NCBI GenBank assembly: GCA_964560085.1
Contig: CAZLKF010000002.1
Location: 62,001 to 126,000 of the forward strand
Direction of reading: 5' to 3'
Origin: RUG11241 sp964560085
Lineage (GTDB): Bacteria > Bacillota_I > Bacilli_A > RF39 > UBA660
DNA: 64,000 nucleotides
Position numbers and translations under genes: made by a program. Positions 44,076 through 52,742 of this stretch are shown piece by piece. Every line of letters begins with the position of its first letter. Position 1 is the first letter of the stretch. The notes under the pieces were generated by a model. The model was not told the DNA's origin. It ran no database searches and saw only the letters and a list, made by a program, of their open reading frames with translations.

Positions 44076-45056
44076 TTAAAAGTGATAGTTTTCAAGCATT
44101 ATTCCAGTTCCGTCAGCAACACAAGTAAGCGGTGATGATGAGATATGAATTGGTACTTTTAGTTCTTCACTTAAAAGCTCTGATAATCCTGAAATAAGTG
44201 CCCCTCCACCAGTCAGCATTATGCCTCGATTAATAATATCACTCGACAATTCTGGTGGCGTTTGTTCAAGAACAAGTTTGACTGCATGAACAATTTGCAT
44301 AGCACTTTCCTTTAAGGCTTCTACTATTTCACTAGATGTAATTGTGACTGTATGTGGTAATCCCGTTATTAAGTTTCTTCCCTTTACTTGCATTTTTTCT
44401 TTACAAGCATTTTCATAAACTGAACCAATTGTTTTCTTAATTTCTTCGGCGGTAGTTTCTCCTATTAAGAGTTTATATTTTTTCTTAATATACTTAATTA
44501 TTTCATTATCAAAACTATTCCCTGCAATTTTAATTGAATCACTTATTACAATTCCACCTAATGCTAAAACTGCAATATCAGTGGTGCCTCCACCAATATC
44601 AATAACCATATTTCCAGTTGAACCTGCAATGTCCAACCCAGCTCCAACAGCTGCAACTTTTGGTTCTTCTTCAACTATTACTTTGCGCGCTCCCATTCGT
44701 TCAGCAGCTTCTCTAATAGCATTTTTTTCTACCTGTGTTATATTTGAAGGACAACAAATAAGTATTTGTGGTCTTAAAAATAATGTTTTTGCTTTTATTT
44801 TCTTAATTAAATATTCAAGCATTAATTCAGTTGATGCAAAATCAGCAATAACACCATCTTTGAGTGGACGGATTGCTTTAATTTTGCCCGGAGTTCGCCC
44901 CAGCATATTTTTTGCTTCATTTCCAACTGCTAGTATTTGCTTGGTTTCATCATCAATTGCTAAAACCGATGGTTCATTAAGCACAACGCCTTCTCCACGT
45001 TTATAAATTAGTATATTGGCAGTTCCAAGGTCTATTCCAATATCTTTTGAAAACAT
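44076..45056 (-). CDS. mbl: MreB/Mbl family actin-like cell shape protein
   Basis: A 326-aa actin-like ATPase that patterns peptidoglycan synthesis. Phosphate loops are IGIDLGTANILIY (6-18) and MVIDIGGGTTDIAVL (about 159-173), with LTGGGALISGL near the end. The downstream position after spoIIID matches B. subtilis mbl, so Mbl is preferred over MreB, although paralogues cannot be separated by motif alone. It follows spoIIID by 25 bp. Confidence 0.93.
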   Translation of the reverse strand: MFSKDIGIDLGTANILIYKRGEGVVLNEPSVLAIDDETKQILAVGNEAKNMLGRTPGKIKAIRPLKDGVIADFASTELMLEYLIKKIKAKTLFLRPQILICCPSNITQVEKNAIREAAERMGARKVIVEEEPKVAAVGAGLDIAGSTGNMVIDIGGGTTDIAVLALGGIVISDSIKIAGNSFDNEIIKYIKKKYKLLIGETTAEEIKKTIGSVYENACKEKMQVKGRNLITGLPHTVTITSSEIVEALKESAMQIVHAVKLVLEQTPPELSSDIINRGIMLTGGGALISGLSELLSEELKVPIHISSSPLTCVADGTGIMLENYHF

Positions 45057-45081
45057 ATAGTTTACCTCACATTCAATATTA

Positions 45082-45345
45082 TTATTTACTATTGTTTTCT
45101 TTTAATACTTGATATTTTAATTTTGTTGCCAATCCGCCATTTATATGGCGGATTTCTTTATGAAAGTTCAATATCTTTTTGACCATATCATATTTTTCTT
45201 TATCTACCTTAATTAGTCTTTTTGTTAAATCATTATGAACTGTTGATTTTGAAACATTATTTATCTTAGCCAGTTCACGAATTGTCATTTTAGTTTCAAT
45301 TAACATTTCGCTTTCTTTTAATACCCTTTCTTTTATCAAATTCAA
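45082..45345 (-). CDS. spoIIID: Sporulation transcription factor SpoIIID
   Basis: SpoIIID is the mother-cell DNA-binding regulator that follows sigma-E. The 87-aa protein has a helix-turn-helix (MTIRELAKINNVSKSTVHNDLTKRL, about 20-44) and a basic C-terminal half. Start codon is TTG after GAGGGG. Length matches the B. subtilis protein. It is followed by mbl as in B. subtilis. A weak AT-rich sigma-E-like promoter may lie at about 45362-45390, but I would not call it. Confidence 0.94.
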   Translation of the reverse strand: MNLIKERVLKESEMLIETKMTIRELAKINNVSKSTVHNDLTKRLIKVDKEKYDMVKKILNFHKEIRHINGGLATKLKYQVLKENNSK

Positions 45346-45390
45346 GTAAATCCCCTCAAGTAATTATATTTCTCTAATGTTTAAATATAA

Positions 45391-45415
45391 CAAAAGAAAT
45401 ATATTTCTATATTTC
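45391..45415 (-). terminator. Terminator between spoIIQ-like gene and spoIIID
   Basis: The stem GAAATATA/TATATTTC with a four-base loop overlaps the TAG stop of the spoIIQ-like gene; TTTTG follows. It suggests spoIIID has its own promoter. Confidence 0.65.
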
Positions 45416-46015
45416 TTCAATTGATTTATTATAATATTTTTCAGGATTTACATTTTTTTCATTGATAGCTAATTCAAACAATAGTAAATTCTCGCCCTTT
45501 AATACTTTACTATTTCCACTTGTGCCTATTTTATCACCTTGTTTTACGTAGGTTCCTTTCGTAACAACGATTTCATCTAGTACTTGATATAAACTTACAA
45601 TGTCATTTACATGTGTAATTTCTACATAATTACCAATGACTTCATTGCTACCAACATTAGAAACATATCCGTCTAAAACACACAAAACATCAAACTTTAC
45701 TTCTGCAGTATACAGAATTCCAACATTCTGCAAATACAAATTATCCGCCACAATAATTGATTTTTCGTGATTCTCTTCTGAGTCGTCATAATAATTAACC
45801 GTGATTTCAACAGATGCATTAGTATATGGTTTAACTAAGGTCATTGCCGAATTTGTTACAACTTGATCTGTTGAAAGCGATGGGACCAGTACATATTTGT
45901 AATTTTGAATAACATTATTGTCCGCAACATCTAAAATTTTAAGGGCATATATTGTACAAACAACACTTATTATAAACAACATACTCATTGATATATACTT
46001 GTATTTCCTTTGCAT
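45407..46015 (-). CDS. spoIIQ: SpoIIQ-like M23/LytM-domain sporulation protein, catalytically degenerate
   Basis: SpoIIQ in the forespore membrane binds the mother-cell SpoIIIA complex during engulfment. The 202-aa protein has one N-terminal membrane helix (about 9-27) and a C-terminal M23 domain (GYVSNVGSNEVIGNYVEI, YVKQGDKIGTSGNSK). The usual YAHL and HxHFEL zinc/catalytic motifs are replaced by YQVL and LLLFEL, so it lacks the active-site histidines, as B. subtilis SpoIIQ does. The location directly after spoIID supports the assignment. SD GAGGTGG. Confidence 0.85.
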   Translation of the reverse strand: MQRKYKYISMSMLFIISVVCTIYALKILDVADNNVIQNYKYVLVPSLSTDQVVTNSAMTLVKPYTNASVEITVNYYDDSEENHEKSIIVADNLYLQNVGILYTAEVKFDVLCVLDGYVSNVGSNEVIGNYVEITHVNDIVSLYQVLDEIVVTKGTYVKQGDKIGTSGNSKVLKGENLLLFELAINEKNVNPEKYYNKSIEEI

Positions 46016-46060
46016 ATTTCCACCTCTATTAAGAGTTTTTACAAATATGCAATTTTTATA

Positions 46061-46963
46061 CTAAATTTTTTTTATTTCAATATCCTTATAATAATGATTA
46101 ATTATTTCCTTATAATTATATCCTTCTTTGGCCATTCCATTTGCACCATACTGACTCATACCAACTCCATGACCATATCCCTTAGTTTGAATTATCACTT
46201 TGTCACCTATTTTTTCAATTGTGAAATAATTAGAACGTAAGCTTAAAGCTTGTTGAATATTCTTGCCTGTAAATTTCACTCCGTTAATTTTTATTTCTTT
46301 TACTCGTCCCGTCGATGTCACAGAAGTTTTAGTGACCTCTAATTTTTCACTATATTTCATATTTAGTAATTGATAAAAATCCTTTAATAAGAAGGAATAA
46401 TCCTCTTTAAAAACAGGTGATACTTTCTCATCCCAAGTTGAAGACACACTGCGAAGATATGGCAATTCATGTGGAAATATCTCTTCACTATTTTCAGTCA
46501 TCCCAACACTAGTAGAAAAAAACAGGGCATCAATCACAGAATCATTATAAAAAATGTACTCATGTTGCGTTGCTTCGACTATTTTCTTTAGTTTATCGAT
46601 ATTTTTTTGATAACTATTACCCCATTTTTCCTTTAAATATGTGGAATCTAAATAGACTTGGTTAGTAGTTGTGTCCACAACGTCATATTTGTCTGAATGA
46701 TTTAAAATTCTTTTTAAAGCGTAAGTTCTAGCCACTACTGCTTGGGCTTTTAATGCCTCTTCTTCAAAATTAAGTGGCATTTCCCCTGCTAAAACTCCGA
46801 CCACGTAATCTTCTAAATTTATTTCGATTACCTTGTCTTTACTGACTTGTCTTACCTTTATTTTATAATCTAAATATTGTTGTGGTTCTTTATAATAAAC
46901 ATAATTAATAACTGCGGGAATTATGATAACAAATAAAGCAGCTAACAATACTTTTTTTATCAT
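46061..46963 (-). CDS. spoIID: Stage II sporulation protein D (lytic transglycosylase)
   Basis: SpoIID cuts peptidoglycan glycan strands during engulfment. The 300-aa protein has an N-terminal membrane anchor (about 5-23) and conserved segments INLEDYVVGVLAGEMP (catalytic-type Glu61), ALKAQAVVARTYAL, FFSTSVGMTENSEE and GYGHGVGMSQYGANGMA. Genes for a SpoIIM or SpoIIP are not visible here. It follows the DUF1146 gene by 9 bp and precedes the spoIIQ-like gene. Confidence 0.95.
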   Translation of the reverse strand: MIKKVLLAALFVIIIPAVINYVYYKEPQQYLDYKIKVRQVSKDKVIEINLEDYVVGVLAGEMPLNFEEEALKAQAVVARTYALKRILNHSDKYDVVDTTTNQVYLDSTYLKEKWGNSYQKNIDKLKKIVEATQHEYIFYNDSVIDALFFSTSVGMTENSEEIFPHELPYLRSVSSTWDEKVSPVFKEDYSFLLKDFYQLLNMKYSEKLEVTKTSVTSTGRVKEIKINGVKFTGKNIQQALSLRSNYFTIEKIGDKVIIQTKGYGHGVGMSQYGANGMAKEGYNYKEIINHYYKDIEIKKI

Positions 46964-46972
46964 ATTGCCCTC

Positions 46973-47167
46973 CTATATTTTTGATATTGTATAAAAATCC
47001 CAGATAAAATTTACTAAAATATATGTAATCATTATACATATCATTAAATATAATATGCGAGCTTGCAAATTCTTATTCTTTTTAAAAATTCTATTTATAT
47101 CGACAGAATCCATAACCCATATTACGAGAACAAGCACTAAAACATATAAATAAACTTTAATCGTCAT
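46973..47167 (-). CDS. DUF1146 family small membrane protein (YwzB-like)
   Basis: A 64-aa protein with two membrane helices (about 5-20 and 40-58) around FKKNKNLQARILYL, the DUF1146 core. In B. subtilis ywzB lies upstream of spoIID as well. The ATG follows GGGGAAATC; an ATG four codons earlier is possible. Its start lies inside the end of rpiB. Function unknown. Confidence 0.83.
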   Translation of the reverse strand: MTIKVYLYVLVLVLVIWVMDSVDINRIFKKNKNLQARILYLMICIMITYILVNFIWDFYTISKI

Positions 47168-47603
47168 TGATTTCCCCATCCATCAGGTCAATACGTCGTT
47201 GATGACGTTCTAGTCTAGAAAATTCCGTATTCAAAAAAGCATCTAATATATCATATATAGCATATAACGGCAATTGTGAACTAAAAGCGACCACATTAGC
47301 ATCGTTATCAAGGCGTGCGTGCTTAGCATCATCAACATTAGTGACTCTGGCGCAACGAACATTTTTTAAACGATTACAGGCAATTGACATTCCAATCCCT
47401 GTGTAACATATTAATATTCCAATTTCAGCTTCTTTGTTAACTATTGTATTTGCAACTTTAAATGCATAAACAGGATAATCAACTGCCTCAACCTTATCTG
47501 GCCCACAATCAATAATTTCATAGTTTTTTTTCTTGAGGTATTCTACTATTTTTGCTTTTAGTACAACCCCGTGATGATCAGATGCAATACTGACTTTCTT
47601 CAT
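47157..47603 (-). CDS. rpiB: Ribose-5-phosphate isomerase B family protein
   Basis: RpiB interconverts ribose-5-phosphate and ribulose-5-phosphate. The 148-aa protein has IASDHHGVVLKAKIVEYL, DYPVYAF, and the active-site region ICYTGIGMSIACNR (Cys conserved; the usual CGTG is CYTG) and RCARVTNVDDAKHARLDNDANV. The Gly-to-Tyr change next to the catalytic Cys is unusual and could alter substrate preference. It heads the block leading into spoIID. Confidence 0.87.
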   Translation of the reverse strand: MKKVSIASDHHGVVLKAKIVEYLKKKNYEIIDCGPDKVEAVDYPVYAFKVANTIVNKEAEIGILICYTGIGMSIACNRLKNVRCARVTNVDDAKHARLDNDANVVAFSSQLPLYAIYDILDAFLNTEFSRLERHQRRIDLMDGEINDD

Positions 47604-47607
47604 TTTT

Positions 47608-50268
47608 TCACCCGCTAATCTTTCTACTTCTAAAATATTTGTATATCTCCATAATAATTGCTATAGGCAATGCCAATAAAAACATCAATAAAACATTAAT
47701 ATATGGTAATGGTTCCACACCTAATATACTACTTGTAAAATTAATTTCAATCGCTAAAACCTGCAATATTATGACACTAACGATGCCAAATATTAAGAAA
47801 TAATTGTTTTTTATTGGCATTTTTAAAATCGATGTTTTTTCGCTACGACAATTAAGTGCATGAATGTTTTGCATAAATACCATCAAGAACAGAATATATC
47901 CTCTTGCTTGTGTTATTGGCATATTTAAATTGACAATTAAATATTCCCATACAGCAAATACAATTATCCCTATATAGAGTCCTGAAATTAAAGTCTCCGA
48001 AATCAATAAATTATCAAATACATTTTCTTTAGGATTACGAGGTTTTTGCTTCATAACCCAAGACTCACCTTTTTCAAATGACAAAGCCATATCTTGAATA
48101 CCATCGGTTACTAGATTAAGCCATAATAATTGAACGGCAATTAAAGGAACATCAATATTAAATAGTATTGATAAAAAGAAAAATAATATTTCAGCAAGTC
48201 CACACGATACAAGTAAATAAATAACCTTTCGAATATTGTTGTATGCATTTCGGCCTTCTTCAACTCCAACAACAATCGATAAGAAATTATCATCAGTTAT
48301 AATCATTGTTCCTGTTTCTTTAGCAACATCAGTTCCACTTCCCATTGCAATCCCAATATTGGCTGTCTTCATTGCTGGCGCATCATTAACACCGTCACCT
48401 GTTACAGCAACAAATTCGCCTTGTCTTTTATAAGATTCTACAATTAAAAGTTTTTGATTTGGTGTAACCCGCGAAAAGACTTTTTTAGTAGCAATAAATT
48501 CATCAAACTTTAATTCACCTAAACGATATACCTCATCTAACTCTGTATCCGTTGCTACTTCATCAAAGCTGACGACAATATTTAGCCTTCGTGCTACATT
48601 ATAAGCAGTTAACGGATGATCCCCTGTTATCATTGCTACTTTTATGCCAGCACTAAAACATTTCTTGATGGCTGGTTTAACGTCTTCCCTAATTGGATCC
48701 TCGAATCCAACTAAACCAACGAATGTCAAATTGGGAATATCTTTCTCATCATAGCTTGTCTTATCTTCAACCTTTTTAATTTCGCCAATTGCCAAAGCTA
48801 TGACTCGATAACCATCTTCAGCTAAAGAATCATTATAAACTTGAATTTTATCTTTATCAATACCAACAACTTTCTCACCCTCATACATTTTATTACAATG
48901 AGCTAAAACTGTATCAAGCGATCCTTTAATTGTGCATTGGCTTTTTTCATTGCCGAAAAAAACAGCACTATATTTATTTTCTGATTCGTAAGGAATAATT
49001 CCTTTTATTCCGACTTCATCCTTATATGAAGGAATAACATTATTTTTATAACCTAAACTTAAGAACGCTACATCTATACTATCTCCAAAGTTAATCCACT
49101 CATTATCTTTTTTATATAAGCTTGCTTCATTGTTAATAACACCAAGTTCTATCAATAATTTAACTTGTTTGTTGTTATCAAGATTCTCTACTGCACCATT
49201 CCCATTATAACCAGCACCACTAATGTCATATGTTTGACCATCGGCCATAATAATTTTCTTAGCAGTTTGTTCATTATATGTTAAAGTTCCTGTTTTATCA
49301 GTAGCAATCAAAGTACAACTTCCTAAACTTTCAACTGCATTTAACTTTTTAGCAATTACATTTTTCTTGGCCATTCTGCTTGAAGCTATTGATAAAGCTA
49401 AGGTTAAAGCAAGCGGCAGTCCCTCAGGAATAGCCGAAACTGCTAAGGCTACGACAAATAAAAATACTTGATTTATTTCAATACCCTTATAGTATAAAAT
49501 AATCATCAGTAAGATTGAAATAACAAGAATAATAATGCTTATCTGTTTAGTAAATTTACGCATTCTGATAACTAAAGGTGAATCACCAGAATCTTTCAAT
49601 AAAACATCACCAGCAATTTTACCAAATTCTGTATCTTTTCCAATACTTGTTACTATTGCTAATGCACGCCCACGTGAAATGTTAGTTCCTGCATAAAGCA
49701 TATTTTCATAAGACATTTTAACTTGCTCTTCTGTTATTACTTCTTGAAATTTATTAACCGGTAATGATTCACCTGTTAATACCGCTTCATTAACTGAAAG
49801 ATTTGTGCAACTTATAATTCGCATATCCGCAGCTATTTTATCGCCTGTTTCCAATTGAACTATATCACCAACCACTAAATCTTCAGAATCAATTAATTCC
49901 AGCTCACTATCACGAATTACTTTGCATTCAACTCTAATGAGTGCTTGCAAACTTTCTGCACTTTTATTTGCACGCCATTCTTGAATAGTTCCGACAAATG
50001 CATCTATTATAATTATGAATACAATGAATATACCATCTATTACTTCACCTATTAGAAAAGACAATAAAATCGACAATGCTAAGATAGCAATAATTGGATC
50101 AAGAAATTGCCCAAGAAAAACACTTATTATGCTCTTCGTTTTAGCTTTTGGCAAAACATTTTTTCCATCTTTGCTACGCAAAGCAACATTCGCGTTAGAT
50201 AATCCATTAGTTAAAGATGTATTTAATTTTTCTGCAATTTGATGTACTTCTTGTTTACTATAATTCAC
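47608..50268 (-). CDS. Calcium-transporting P-type ATPase (SERCA/PMCA-like)
   Basis: An 886-aa P2-type ATPase that most likely exports Ca2+. Motifs: TGES (165-168), the ion-binding PEGLP (281-285), phosphorylation site DKTGT (Asp324), MITGDHPLTA, VTGDGVNDAPAM and a C-terminal set of membrane helices with LLWLNLVTDGIQDMALSFE, typical of Ca2+ pumps. Length and order are standard for bacterial Ca2+-ATPases. It ends 4 bp before rpiB, so it is the likely first gene of that run. Confidence 0.95.
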   Translation of the reverse strand: MNYSKQEVHQIAEKLNTSLTNGLSNANVALRSKDGKNVLPKAKTKSIISVFLGQFLDPIIAILALSILLSFLIGEVIDGIFIVFIIIIDAFVGTIQEWRANKSAESLQALIRVECKVIRDSELELIDSEDLVVGDIVQLETGDKIAADMRIISCTNLSVNEAVLTGESLPVNKFQEVITEEQVKMSYENMLYAGTNISRGRALAIVTSIGKDTEFGKIAGDVLLKDSGDSPLVIRMRKFTKQISIIILVISILLMIILYYKGIEINQVFLFVVALAVSAIPEGLPLALTLALSIASSRMAKKNVIAKKLNAVESLGSCTLIATDKTGTLTYNEQTAKKIIMADGQTYDISGAGYNGNGAVENLDNNKQVKLLIELGVINNEASLYKKDNEWINFGDSIDVAFLSLGYKNNVIPSYKDEVGIKGIIPYESENKYSAVFFGNEKSQCTIKGSLDTVLAHCNKMYEGEKVVGIDKDKIQVYNDSLAEDGYRVIALAIGEIKKVEDKTSYDEKDIPNLTFVGLVGFEDPIREDVKPAIKKCFSAGIKVAMITGDHPLTAYNVARRLNIVVSFDEVATDTELDEVYRLGELKFDEFIATKKVFSRVTPNQKLLIVESYKRQGEFVAVTGDGVNDAPAMKTANIGIAMGSGTDVAKETGTMIITDDNFLSIVVGVEEGRNAYNNIRKVIYLLVSCGLAEILFFFLSILFNIDVPLIAVQLLWLNLVTDGIQDMALSFEKGESWVMKQKPRNPKENVFDNLLISETLISGLYIGIIVFAVWEYLIVNLNMPITQARGYILFLMVFMQNIHALNCRSEKTSILKMPIKNNYFLIFGIVSVIILQVLAIEINFTSSILGVEPLPYINVLLMFLLALPIAIIMEIYKYFRSRKISG

Positions 50269-50298
50269 ATTATCACCATTTTAATTATAATATAATGC

Positions 50299-50330
50299 AA
50301 AACAAAAGACAACTAATGTTGTCGTTTGTT
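50299..50330 (-). terminator. Terminator after the beta-helix surface protein
   Basis: The stem GACAAC/GTTGTC (50308-50323) with loop TAAT is followed by TTTTGTTTTG on the minus strand. Confidence 0.8.
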
Positions 50331-50341
50331 TACGGACCATT

Positions 50342-51484
50342 TCACTTTTTAGCAACGTCATTATATATATTAATTAATTCTCTTGCATTAAAAGTATCAT
50401 TTTCCGCTTGTGGAGAAGTTAATTGATAATCTTCCATATAATCTTGAGCTTCATAAACCCCATATGTACTTACTCCACTTACTTTACCGCCACCATATAA
50501 TATATAATTATCATTTGCCAGATTTAAATTACTATACAAAAAATGTGAAAATGAAAATTCATTTTGATATGCTAACACAATTTTTTGAGTGTTGTGCAAA
50601 ACAAGTAATTTGTCAGTATTGTTAACAAAATTAAATATCAAACTATTTTGTAATGAATTAGCATTGGGTTTTTGAATTTCCTTGTTACTTGCAATTATTA
50701 TTTCACCATTGTTAATTAAAAATATTCCCTTAACAACGATTGCTTTTTGATTTTCAGAAGTTGCTATCAGTTTCCCAGCATTTATTTCCAAATTACCATT
50801 ACAAACAATCGCTTCAGAAGTAGTACCGGTATATAAAATCCCTCCATCAAATTTTAAATTTTTTTCAATTGTTAGAGCTTTATCTAAACCAGATACCTGA
50901 ATAATTGCATCTTTATAATTAAGATTCCCTTTAACATTTAAAAATTTATTTAAACTATGGATATTTAATGTTCCTGTTCCTTCGATTTCAATATCAGAAT
51001 TAGAATTAATAATGTATTTGTCATTAGCATTTTCGGCAGCAGAATCATTGATTGTATTAACAGTGTCTTCAGCGACATTTAATACGACTTTATTGGCCGA
51101 TTTTACCATCAACAATTCTTCTGTTTGACTTGAAGCGAATTGATCAAATACAATCTTTACAACACTATTTGGTGCATCAATTACAATTTGATATCCATCA
51201 TTATTACCACTTAATTCGTATGATGCACTTTCTTTTAATGTAATGACATTATTTTTAATATCTATTTCATCATTGTTTAATAATTCTTGATTAAAATCAA
51301 CTCTTATTTTTTTTGAATCAGTATAGTTGATGATTTTAACATCATCTGTTGTCACTGGTTCAACCGGTAAATTTTGGGTTTTTTTATTAAATAAAGAAAA
51401 TACTAAACATAGTCCTGTTAATAATAGTAAAATCAAGATCACCCATATAATTCTACTTAGGGTTACAACACGCATTGTTTTCAT
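50342..51484 (-). CDS. Exported beta-helix protein, Cthe_2159-like carbohydrate-binding family
   Basis: A 380-aa membrane-anchored protein: one N-terminal helix (about 8-30), then repeated short strands such as SNSDIEIEGTGTLNIHS, VKGNLNYKDAIIQVSG, IVCNGNLEINAGKLIATS and VVKGIFLINNGEIII, the ladder of a right-handed beta-helix. The ESASYELSGNNDGYQIVID region matches the start of the Cthe_2159 (PF14262) family, some of which bind polygalacturonic acid or cellulose. The ATG shares one base with the ppa stop. Function here inferred only from fold. Confidence 0.75.
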   Translation of the reverse strand: MKTMRVVTLSRIIWVILILLLLTGLCLVFSLFNKKTQNLPVEPVTTDDVKIINYTDSKKIRVDFNQELLNNDEIDIKNNVITLKESASYELSGNNDGYQIVIDAPNSVVKIVFDQFASSQTEELLMVKSANKVVLNVAEDTVNTINDSAAENANDKYIINSNSDIEIEGTGTLNIHSLNKFLNVKGNLNYKDAIIQVSGLDKALTIEKNLKFDGGILYTGTTSEAIVCNGNLEINAGKLIATSENQKAIVVKGIFLINNGEIIIASNKEIQKPNANSLQNSLIFNFVNNTDKLLVLHNTQKIVLAYQNEFSFSHFLYSNLNLANDNYILYGGGKVSGVSTYGVYEAQDYMEDYQLTSPQAENDTFNARELINIYNDVAKK

Positions 51485-51984
51485 TATTTCTTACCAGCTC
51501 TATTAATTAAATATTTTCGATGACATGCATCCAATAATTTAAGCGCTTCTTCTTGTCCATAATAATCTTGAACTGTTACTACTATGTTTTGTAATTTTTT
51601 ATAATTCTCCAGGAAATTTCTTATCTCTTCTAAGCGAAACTCCGATATATCATCCAATTTCTGAATTTCTTTATATCGTGGATCAACATCCACAACTGCA
51701 ATTAACTTATAATCATCATAACCATTATCTATAACTTTTAAGTATCCTAGTATTCTAGCTGGAACAATACACCCAGGAAAAGTTGGTTCGCTAGTAATCA
51801 CTAAAATATCAAGAGGATCACCATCATCTGACAAAGTTTCCTCAATATAACCATATTCAGCCGGATAGTTCATTGCAGCATATATTACGCGATCCAGTCT
51901 GATTGTGTTTCTCTTTTTATCTATTTCAAATTTGTTCCGACTATTTAAAGGAATCTCAATTATTGCATCAACAACATTATTCAT
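51484..51984 (-). CDS. ppa: Inorganic pyrophosphatase (family I)
   Basis: Hydrolyses PPi to two phosphates and pulls biosynthetic reactions forward. The 166-aa protein has IIEIPLNSRNKFEID, YPAEYGYIEETLSDDGDPLDILVI (metal-binding Asp set) and VVDVDPRY, as in soluble family I enzymes. The start is the ATG after AAAGGATG; an upstream GTG is too close to the SD. It is followed by the beta-helix gene in the same transcript. Confidence 0.96.
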   Translation of the reverse strand: MNNVVDAIIEIPLNSRNKFEIDKKRNTIRLDRVIYAAMNYPAEYGYIEETLSDDGDPLDILVITSEPTFPGCIVPARILGYLKVIDNGYDDYKLIAVVDVDPRYKEIQKLDDISEFRLEEIRNFLENYKKLQNIVVTVQDYYGQEEALKLLDACHRKYLINRAGKK

Positions 51985-52077
51985 AAATATCACATCCTTT
52001 AATTATTATAGTTTATTTTTGGTTTAATATCAACAATTCCTTTAAAAATATTAGAAATATAAGAATTTAAGCATAAT

Positions 52078-52099
52078 AAAAAGCCTTGATTAACAAGAC
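52078..52099 (-). terminator. Terminator of the first tRNA cluster
   Basis: The stem GTCTTG/CAAGGC (one G-U pair) is followed by TTTTT on the minus strand, 13 nt after tRNA-Pro. Confidence 0.75.
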
Positions 52100-52111
52100 T
52101 TATTAACTAAG

Positions 52112-52188
52112 TGGTCGGGAAAACAGGATTTGAACCTGCAACCCCCTGGTCCCAAACCAGGTGCTCTACCAAATTGAACTATTTCCCG
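52112..52188 (-). tRNA. tRNA-Pro (TGG)
   Basis: Acceptor CGGGAAA/TTTCCCG, anticodon loop TTTGGGA, CCA encoded. Last gene of the first cluster. Confidence 0.97.
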
Positions 52189-52192
52189 ATAT

Positions 52193-52269
52193 TGGCGCGC
52201 CCAGTAGGAGTTGAACCCGCAACCTTTTGATCCGTAGTCAAATGCTCTATCCAATTGAGCTATGAGCGC
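52193..52269 (-). tRNA. tRNA-Arg (ACG)
   Basis: Acceptor GCGCTCA/TGGGCGC, anticodon loop CTACGGA, CCA encoded. The A34 anticodon implies a TadA-type deaminase elsewhere. Confidence 0.97.
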
Positions 52270-52276
52270 ATATTTA

Positions 52277-52352
<76 letters not shown>

Positions 52353-52359
52353 AAAAAAA

Positions 52360-52435
52360 TGGCGGTTCCGACCGGGTTCGGACCGGCGATCTTCTGCGTG
52401 ACAGGCAGACGTGATAACCACTACACTACGGAACC
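52360..52435 (-). tRNA. tRNA-Asp (GTC)
   Basis: Anticodon loop CTGTCAC, acceptor GGTTCCG/CGGAACC with G73, CCA encoded. Confidence 0.97.
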
Positions 52436-52437
52436 AA

Positions 52438-52514
<77 letters not shown>

Positions 52515-52529
52515 ATAAAAAATTAAAGA

Positions 52530-52620
52530 TGGCGGAGAAAGAGGGATTCGAACCCCCGCGCCGTCGCCGACCTCCCGGTTTTCAAGACCGGTCCCTTCAA
52601 CCAGACTTGGGTATTTCTCC
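52530..52620 (-). tRNA. tRNA-Ser (TGA)
   Basis: 91-nt class II tRNA with a long variable arm, anticodon loop CTTGAAA, G73 and CCA encoded. First gene of the cluster. Confidence 0.97.
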
Positions 52621-52648
52621 AACACATCGCTTTTCAAATAGCAAATAT

Positions 52649-52678
52649 ATTCTAACACACTATTTTATTAAAAGTCAA
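52649..52678 (-). promoter_or_regulatory. Promoter of the first tRNA cluster
   Basis: On the minus strand TTGACT (52673-52678), 18 bp, TAGAAT (52649-52654), with an extended TG. Confidence 0.75.
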
Positions 52679-52742
52679 TATATTTTTACCATTCATATAG
52701 ATTTAAGTTAGAAAATAAAAGACTTTTTTTGCAATTACCACT

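Noticed and set aside
44581..45006. 141-codon open frame on the plus strand opposite mbl
   Set aside because: It is the antisense shadow of a clear MreB/Mbl gene, with no SD and no domain.
45362..45390. Sigma-E promoter for spoIIID
   Set aside because: The -10 match is partial and the spacing about 13 bp; too weak in such AT-rich DNA.
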